Shown piece after piece: positions 33,314 through 40,600 of a stretch of 43,124 nt of DNA (positions are counted from its first letter, which is position 1; each line of letters starts with the position of its first letter). The notes under the pieces were generated by a model that was not told where the DNA came from, ran no database searches, and saw nothing but the letters and a program-made list of their open reading frames with translations. The stretch covers positions 1-43,124 of the forward strand of contig CAZADH010000014.1 of the NCBI GenBank assembly GCA_964483805.1. The letters are read 5' to 3'. A program made the translations under genes and the position numbers. This DNA is from CAZADH01 sp964483805. Lineage in GTDB: Bacteria; Muiribacteriota; Ozemobacteria; Ozemobacterales; Ozemobacteraceae.

Positions 33314-34951
33314 TCACCCTCGGTCGCCGACACCCCGCCGCGCCCGCCCGTGCAAGAGAAAGAACGGCGCATGGTTCGAGGTGAACACCGGGGGGTCGCG
33401 CTGCAATATCGCAGCAATACATGGGTCACGCTTGAATACCGTATCGAGCCAGCGTCGCACGGTCCGGCGGTCCCAGCCGAGCGGGTGGGTGAAGTCGAGA
33501 TAGAGCGAGAGGTCGCCATCGTTGAACGGCCGCGTGGCCAGCGTCACCGCTTCATCACCATGCGCCGGCAGGTTGAAGATCGCCACGTTGAGGAAGTCGA
33601 TGTGCGCCGCCTGGGTGCGCACGAACGCCAGGGTCCGTTCGGCGGCGGCACGGTCTTCGCTCGGGGTGCCAAAGAGCAGATACACATAGGTGCCGATGCC
33701 GGCCGCATGCAATGCGGCGAGTGTCGCGGCCGCGTCGGTCAGATCGATGCCTTTGCGCATGGCGGCCAGCACGTCGGGGTCGCCGGACTCGAGGCCCAGT
33801 TGCAGCATGATACACCCCGACCGCGCCAACGCTTCGGCAAACCCCGGCTCGTTCAAGGGCGCGCCGAAGCGGGCGAAACCATACCACGGCGCGCCCGGTG
33901 GCGCGGCCGCGAGTGCCTGCAGCAGTGCGGGCGAGAGCGCGTTGTCGAGCAGATGCAGCAACACCGGCCGCTCGGCTGCGACCCGCGAGCGCAGCGTGGC
34001 CGCCACCTGCGCCGGCGGCAACGGGACGAAGGGGTTGCCCTCGGCGACCTCGGGGCAGAAAGCACAGCGCCGCCAGAAGCAACCGCTCGCCGCTGAGAAC
34101 GGCAACACCGGCCCCGGCGACAGATACTGGTCGGGCGACAGGCCACAGTCATTCTCGCTCTCGGTCGGCATCGTGGAGACGTGGGTGGTCACCGCTCCCG
34201 AAGCGCCACCGCGCGTCAGCAGCGCGCACAACGGTTCCTCGCCCGCACCGGGGATCCAGTGATCGATCAACTCGGCAAACCGTTCGGGCCCGCCGGGGCG
34301 GCGCGACCACGAAGTGATCAGGCCGCCACCGACAATACGTTGTATGTCTGGTCGCTCGCGGCGCAGCCAACCGAGGATGGCGAAGGCCGACAACGCCTGG
34401 CTCAGGTAGTTGAGCGAGACCCCGACATGGGTAGGGGCGAACTCGCCCAGCACCGCACGCAGGCGCGCCGCGAAGAGTCGCGCAAACGGGTTGGCCTCAG
34501 GTTCGGCGGCCGCCGCCCGCAGGTCGACGCTGCGCGTCGGCAACCACCGTTCGTGTTCGAGGTTGGCCAACCCCAGGTGCCACCCGCCCGTCGCGGCCTT
34601 GGCCAGCAAGCGCTCGAGGTCGCCGACCCGACGCACATAGGTGTCGAAGTGCGCAAACGCCGATCCGTGTTCGGGGGCGGCGGCCGGCGGATCAGCAGCA
34701 ATGAAGCGCTCGCGCAGCGCCGCGAGATGGCCCACGCCATCCCGGGCGGCTCGACGGGTCCAGGTATCGGTCGCGAGCGGCGGAGTCTGCAACAGGTGCA
34801 GTTGTCCCTCGAGGTTGAGATCGAGGACGCGAACCCCAACGCCAACGCCAGCCACTGCCGCGGCAAGCTGCCACAAACCGGCCGGCGGCTCACAGGCACG
34901 CACGACCGGCACGTTCAGGAGCAACAGACGTGGCGCGCTGCGGTCAGTCAT
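33314..34951 (-). CDS. Radical SAM protein with CX4CX2C cluster motif
   Basis: A 545-residue cytoplasmic protein. The [4Fe-4S]-SAM motif reads G-C-F-W-R-R-C-A-F-C (C291, C296, C299), one residue longer than the standard CX3CX2C, a variant known in some B12-binding-type radical SAM proteins. Downstream, L-Q-L-G-L-E-S-G-D-P-D-V-L and the A-A-G-I-G-T-Y-V-Y-L-L-F-G-T-P strand fit the radical SAM barrel. The N-terminal 240 residues resemble the Rossmann-like B12-binding region of these enzymes, but no D-x-H-x-x-G cobalamin motif is seen. The ATG is embedded in a CATAC-rich stretch with no ribosome site. Substrate unknown; the exported propeller gene lies upstream on the same strand. Confidence 0.82.
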   Translation of the reverse strand: MTDRSAPRLLLLNVPVVRACEPPAGLWQLAAAVAGVGVGVRVLDLNLEGQLHLLQTPPLATDTWTRRAARDGVGHLAALRERFIAADPPAAAPEHGSAFAHFDTYVRRVGDLERLLAKAATGGWHLGLANLEHERWLPTRSVDLRAAAAEPEANPFARLFAARLRAVLGEFAPTHVGVSLNYLSQALSAFAILGWLRRERPDIQRIVGGGLITSWSRRPGGPERFAELIDHWIPGAGEEPLCALLTRGGASGAVTTHVSTMPTESENDCGLSPDQYLSPGPVLPFSAASGCFWRRCAFCPEVAEGNPFVPLPPAQVAATLRSRVAAERPVLLHLLDNALSPALLQALAAAPPGAPWYGFARFGAPLNEPGFAEALARSGCIMLQLGLESGDPDVLAAMRKGIDLTDAAATLAALHAAGIGTYVYLLFGTPSEDRAAAERTLAFVRTQAAHIDFLNVAIFNLPAHGDEAVTLATRPFNDGDLSLYLDFTHPLGWDRRTVRRWLDTVFKRDPCIAAILQRDPPVFTSNHAPFFLLHGRARRGVGDRG

Positions 34952-35064
34952 ACTTCATACATACAACTGAGATCAACATGCGTGCCCCCACGGCATCGCC
35001 ACCCTGCCTCTCCCCGGCCGCCGAGGCTCCCTTGCGTGGCGCGCATCGTGTGCGGACGAGCCGC

Positions 35065-37212
35065 CTACCTGGCCCCGCTTCCTTGTCCTGATGCGGTCGA
35101 CGGCAGTGCCGGTGGCGGCAACACCGATGCTTTGGGGATGTCGCCGAAACCACCGTCATCGCCTGCCGACGACTTCTTGTCGGGGACCGGCAGGGAAGGC
35201 GGCACCACGGGCGGCAGGATGGTCGCGGCCGGAGGTTGGTCGGTCGATCCACCTGGACTGGCGGGCGCCGCACCGGTGCCGGGCAACGCGGGGGGCAGGA
35301 TGCTGGCCGACGGTGGCAGGTCGGTGCCCAATCCCGGGTCAGCGGCCTCGCCGGCGCCCTCGTCCTCGGCATCGACGTTGAAGCTCTTCGGTTGGGCAAA
35401 CTTGACCTCGCACACGTGATCGAGGCGACCGCTCCAGGCGGTCATCTGCCCGCGCGTATTCGATAAGAAATACACGCGGCGCAGATCGGCATCGAGTTCG
35501 AAGCGGATGATGCGGTAGCCGGCGAGAAAATCGAGGAACGGCTTGACCACGCTCGCTTCGAGACCCAGGCAGTAGACGCGGTTGCGCTCCCCGAACGGAT
35601 ACGGCGGTTGCCGCATATCGAAGGTTGCGGCGATCGGCATCGGCCCCGATGCCATATCCGTGCCAATGAACCATGACGTCGCCTGTTCATCGCAGAACTG
35701 CAGATTCGCGCGATGCTGCCCGGCATCGACGATATTGGCGAACTTCGACTCGAGGTTGCGCAAGGCGTAGACGTATTTCAGAGTGATCGGTGTGGGTGCC
35801 GTGGCCGTGGGCGACCCAGGCACCGGGGTCGCATACGCACTCACGCCGTCGAAGGTCCAGAGCGGCGAACGGTAGCGTTGCGTCTTCATGCGCCCATGAA
35901 GAAACACGAGCCGGCCTTCCTGACACACTTGCAGCAGTTTGACAAACCCTTTGCCGACGAACAGTGGTCTTTCAACGGGTCCCTGACCGTCAGTGAGGTC
36001 GACGCGAACCACGGCCGCACCACGGAAATCACCGGAGTCGTAGATGCGCTTGTCGCGCGACATGCCGGTCGTGGTCGAGAAATAGAAGCAGCGCCCATCG
36101 GGCGCCCACAGCATCTCGCAGATGCCGGTCGCCTCGGTTTGCGGCAGTTTGACCACCCGGGCCAGGACGCGATTGTTGGCCAGATCGCACAGGCTGATTT
36201 CGTTGCCCGTGGACAACAGGAATTGCTGGCCGAACGGCGACCAGCAGGGCCAGGGAAACTGGTAATCGGCTTCGATCTCGGGGTGATCGTCGAAGAACGG
36301 CATGAGTTTGCCTTTGTCGCCGTCGAAGAGGAACAGTCGCCGCGCCCCGGTGTCTTTCTTTTGTAATACACCGACAAACTTCGCCCCAACCGGCGACCAG
36401 GAGCCGTCGAGGAAGAGCATCCCTTCGTCCCGGGGAAACAGTTCGATCGGCGATCCCGAGGCGGTTGACGCCACCATCGCCTGTTCACCTGCGAGGAAGA
36501 AGAGCCATTTGCCATCGGCCGATGCGCGCACGCCGGTGTAGAAATACTGTCCGGGCGGCACCAGGCAACGGCCCTTCTCGCGGGCATCGATCGGCAGACA
36601 AAGCAGGCGGTTCATACCCGCCGTTGGGCGACTGACCACGATGCGTCGATCGGGCAACACGGCAAAATCGCCTTCCGGGGCAAGTTCCGGAATCCGGTCG
36701 GACAGCGCATCGAAGGAGAAACCATCTTCGACAGTCCCCGATGCCAGCGGAACCGCCCGCGACAGATCGAACACGTGCTCGCGCTGGGTCAAGAGCGAAC
36801 GGCTCGTTTCCGGGGCCCGCTCGGTGAGCCACGCATTCACGGTATCGAGGGCGTTCTGCAGCCCGAGATCATGCAGCAGCAGCCGCCCGGCCTCGCCCAC
36901 CCCGCTTTTTTCGGCGCCCGGCGCGTATTCGATCGACAACCGCGGCAACGACGAGACCTTGCGCAGATGAATGAGATGGTTGAGATAGTTGTTGATGACA
37001 GCGGCCACGAGGTTCAACTGCTCGACCTCGCGCTGCAACACGAGCAGGTTGGCCAAGCTGCCGCGATCTTGCGGCGGTTGGTAGAACATCGTCAGGCGCG
37101 GCATCTCGATTTCGAGATTGCCTTCATAGGCGGGCGCGGGAGCACAAAGCCCCAGGAGCGCAACCGCCGCCACCACAGCCACGAGCGAGCAGCGCAGGAG
37201 GTGCATGTTCAT
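35065..37212 (-). CDS. Exported beta-propeller-like protein
   Basis: About 715 residues from the ATG at 37212 (a second ATG at 37206). Neither has a ribosome site, but both give a Sec signal peptide (V-A-V-V-A-A-V-A-L-L-G-L-C-A-P-A-P-A). Residues about 150-590 contain repeated blade-like segments with W-S-P-x-G-x-x-F, W-A-P-D-G-R-C-F-Y-F-S and A-S-A-D-G-K-W-L-F-F-L, the pattern of TolB/DPP-type WD40-like propellers. The last 110 residues are a Pro/Gly-rich tail. Such propellers bind proteins or peptides in the periplasm; no catalytic triad is evident. Function not assigned. Confidence 0.75.
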   Translation of the reverse strand: MNMHLLRCSLVAVVAAVALLGLCAPAPAYEGNLEIEMPRLTMFYQPPQDRGSLANLLVLQREVEQLNLVAAVINNYLNHLIHLRKVSSLPRLSIEYAPGAEKSGVGEAGRLLLHDLGLQNALDTVNAWLTERAPETSRSLLTQREHVFDLSRAVPLASGTVEDGFSFDALSDRIPELAPEGDFAVLPDRRIVVSRPTAGMNRLLCLPIDAREKGRCLVPPGQYFYTGVRASADGKWLFFLAGEQAMVASTASGSPIELFPRDEGMLFLDGSWSPVGAKFVGVLQKKDTGARRLFLFDGDKGKLMPFFDDHPEIEADYQFPWPCWSPFGQQFLLSTGNEISLCDLANNRVLARVVKLPQTEATGICEMLWAPDGRCFYFSTTTGMSRDKRIYDSGDFRGAAVVRVDLTDGQGPVERPLFVGKGFVKLLQVCQEGRLVFLHGRMKTQRYRSPLWTFDGVSAYATPVPGSPTATAPTPITLKYVYALRNLESKFANIVDAGQHRANLQFCDEQATSWFIGTDMASGPMPIAATFDMRQPPYPFGERNRVYCLGLEASVVKPFLDFLAGYRIIRFELDADLRRVYFLSNTRGQMTAWSGRLDHVCEVKFAQPKSFNVDAEDEGAGEAADPGLGTDLPPSASILPPALPGTGAAPASPGGSTDQPPAATILPPVVPPSLPVPDKKSSAGDDGGFGDIPKASVLPPPALPSTASGQGSGAR

Positions 37213-37441
37213 GGCCGGTATCGTAGCACAAACCCCGCACCTCGTGAACCCGGCCGCGCACGATGCGCGAAGGGGGGGCAGGCGCCCATGCCGGCACACG
37301 CCAAGTGCGTTTGCCGCCACGATGGCGCAAGCGCAACCGACCCGGCATGACGGTGGTAGCCTTGGCGCGACGGGTACGGTAGCATGGCAGCGAGACCGGC
37401 GTTGTCGATCTCAGCAAATTTGCGTGGGCAAGGAGTTCATC
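37213..37441. other. Divergent intergenic region with a third copy of the intergenic repeat
   Basis: No gene is seen in these 229 bp. They contain the sequence GCGTTTGCCGCCACG at 37307-37321, shared with the two copies near 22473 and 22611, and an inverted pair CATGCCGG/CCGGCATG flanking it. The starts of the propeller gene (minus) and the ferredoxin gene (plus) diverge from here. Confidence 0.5.
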
Positions 37442-37615
37442 ATGGCAATCAAAGTCGACCAACAGAAATGCGTGGGCTGCCAGGCCTGCATCGGCGTGTG
37501 TCCGGTCCAGGTGCTCGAAATGCGCGACGACGGCAAGTGTCACTACAAGGGCGACGGCTGCATCGAGTGCGGCGCCTGCGTCGGGGTGTGCCCGGTCGAA
37601 GCGCTGAAACTGTAA
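37442..37615 (+). CDS. 2[4Fe-4S] ferredoxin
   Basis: A 57-residue clostridial-type ferredoxin. Two full C-x2-C-x2-C-x3-C-P motifs are present: C10, C13, C16, C20 and C40, C43, C46, C50; an additional C33 is not part of either. AAGGAG lies 8 nt before the ATG. It carries low-potential electrons in the cytoplasm; the radical SAM enzyme encoded nearby is one possible client, but that is inference. It converges on the cyclase gene with an 82-bp gap. Confidence 0.93.
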   Translation: MAIKVDQQKCVGCQACIGVCPVQVLEMRDDGKCHYKGDGCIECGACVGVCPVEALKL

Positions 37616-37697
37616 TCTCAGAAAACCGTTCGCACGACGACAAGTCGGGGACGCATGCCGCACTCCACAGTGCTGGCGTGCGTCTTTGTTTTCGCGG

Positions 37698-40600
37698 TCA
37701 CAACGAAACCCGCAGCAGCGACACGGCACGGCGCTTGCCTTTGACGGTCGTCACCGCCAGCGGGGTGGCCACAATGGGCTCGCCACCGGCCGCCGCCAGT
37801 GCGTGCGCCTCGGCAGAGATCACCAGTTCGCCGCTGCCGCCAAGGTCTTCCGCCGCCGCCTCGATGCGGGCGGCCAGATTGACCGCATCGCCGATGACCG
37901 TGTGATCGCGGCGGCTGCCGGCGCCCAGCAGACCGATCAGTACCGGTCCGCAGTGGATCCCGCCCGCGAGCGGCAGGGGCAGATCGCCGGCACGGGCCGC
38001 CACCAGCAGGTTGCGCCCGGCCGCCACCGCTGCCTGCACTGCCTGCGTCGCGGCACGACCCTCGTGGTAGAACACCGCCAGGATCTTGTCACCGAGCAGT
38101 TTGTCGACGTCGCCGCCCTGCCGCATGATCTCGGCGCACACCGCGGCCGACTGGCGGTTGAGCGCGGCCATGAGGTCTTGCGGCGCCATGTGCGCCAGCA
38201 CCTCCTGGAACCTGGGCACACCCAGGAACAGCACCGTCATACTTCGTATTTCACTGGCTCCACCACCGCCGGCAGAAGCGGCACCGTCGCTGTCGACCGC
38301 TTTGCGGGCGGCCGCCGAGACCATGCGACCGAGCAACTCGCGTTCCTGCAGGCCGCGCGCCATGGTATTGAAGCTACGGCACAGGTCGCCGAACTCATCG
38401 GCGCGATCGGTGGGCAGGCGGGTCTCGTAGGCACCGCGGTCGATGGCCATCATCGCGCTGTCCAGTTCGCGCACCGGCTGCAGCAGGTCGCGGGCGGCCG
38501 ACCAACCAAGCAGCAGGGTGGCCAGACCGGCCGCGAGCAGGAGAATGTTCACGGTTCGGCGCAGGTCGCGCGCCTCCTCGTCGAGCGGTGCCTCGGGCGC
38601 GAGGCCGCACCAGACCAGGGCATTGCTGAATCGCGCCGGCCGCCCCTCGAACAACGCGGCCTGGTCACCCGCCTGCAGGCGCATGCTCACGGGTCCGTTG
38701 CGCTGGCTCACCAACTCGATCGCCCGCCGGAACCCCGGTATTTCGGCGGCGCGCCCCGGACTGGTCGACAGCCGCACCTCCAGGCTCACCGAAATCGGCG
38801 CCTGCACGGAGTGCAGCATGTCAGCGCGCAAAAACCCGACCGGCAGGGGTGCCGACTGCTGCCGATAGACGCGATCGGCCGCCGGCCAGTCCGTCTGGTC
38901 GCAGCGAAACACCCAGGTCACGGCGTAGCGTGGTCGCACGCTGTCGGGCACGCCACAGGTCAACACCGCCTGTTGGCCCACTCCCGACTCCATGATCGCC
39001 GGCCCCCGCCAGTCGTTGACGAACTGCATCATCAGGTCGGCGCCGTAGACCGATTGCGCCAGGCGCAGGCCGCCCTGCGTAACCATCTCTTTCCTGGCCG
39101 CGGCAGCAACACCCTGGCCGTCACCCTCTGCAATCGCGAGTTCGGGATTGAGCATGGCGAGGCGTTCGCTGCCGATCGCCGCCACCGCCTCGACCAACGA
39201 ATCGCCTTCTTGCCCGCGCCCGCCCTGAAGGGCGGCCCCCACCTGGAACCCAGTGTGCGAGGTGACGACGAACTTGTTCAACCGGAGCGGCTGCCACCGT
39301 CTGACCATACGTTGTGTTGCAGCATCCATGACCTTGCCGAGGCGCCAGGCGGCGGTACCGGTCGCCAGGGTCTCGCTCGCGCCGGCCGCGGTCGAGGTCC
39401 GGTGGTCAGCCCGGTTCGCCTCGACGACCGCAGCATCCATCAAGGCGGCCAGGCGCGGGGATCGCGCCACGGCCACCATCTCGGCGAGTATCCAACTGCG
39501 CTGCGCCGGCACCCGCTCCTCGAAGGCATCGATCTTCGCGCGCACCTCACCCCGCACCCGCTCGGCAGCACTCGCCCGCAACGCCGCGAGCCACTCGGTG
39601 GTTACGCGATCGACGACAGCCAGGGGCAACACCCCGGCGAGAAGAAAACCGCCGATGAGCAGGCTGCCGATGCTGCGGGTCAGGCCCGCATCGCTGAACA
39701 CCGTAACGAACAGTATGCCGCTACCGAGCAACAGGAAGGCACACAGCACGGGGGCCAGGGCCGCGGTCGTCGCGATCCCGCCATCCGGCAACGCACGCGA
39801 GGCCAACCATACTGTGTATGGTTGATCGAGCACCGCGGTTCCCGAGCTGACCACCCACCCCGCCCGCCGCGCCGGTTCAGGATCACCCGCCAGGAACCGG
39901 GCCAACGCCCCCTGGCTCCACGCGGAACTCAGTTGCGCGGTGCTCGTGCCCGCCGTCGGCAGCACCGCCAACTCGACCCCGGTATCCTCGAGGTTCGCCA
40001 GCAGATGCCGCGCCGGTTCCGCCTCCGCCGTCTGTCTCGCCACCACGAACACGGCCGCCCCCAGGGCCCGGGCCGGACCGTAGAATGAGGCCCGCCCCAG
40101 GTCATCGGCCGTGCGTCCTGCGGCCCGCGCCGTGGCCAGCAACGCGGCACCGACCGCCGCCTGATCCCGCTGTATGAGCGGCACCCAGAGAATGACCACC
40201 GGTCGGCCCGCGATCTCACCGATCATGCTGCGGGCGCAGTAGCGGCCGGCCATGTCGCCGATGTCCAACGTCACGCCCGCGACCCGCTGGAACTCGCGCA
40301 CCATATCGCGGTTCTCCCGGGTGCTTGGCAGAAACACGGTGGTGAGTCCCTGCGTCGCCGCCACCCGCGCCAGCATGCGCCGGAAGAAGGCGTGTTCCCC
40401 CTCTCCCAGACCGGCGGACCAGCCGTCACGTTCCCAGGCGGCCATTGATGAGTCCGGGCGAACCATGACCGCCCGCGACGCGGTCTCGACCCACGACACC
40501 GAGGCGATGGGCACAATGGTGTAGCCAATCAGGCCCAGGGAAACGGTGTCGGACCGAGCTGCAACCAGAGCGGCGGCGGACCCCAGGGCCGCCCTGGGGT

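Noticed and set aside
37686..40088. 800-codon plus-strand frame opposite the cyclase gene
   Set aside because: The minus strand encodes intact HAMP and cyclase domains through this region; the plus frame has no domain and no start signal.
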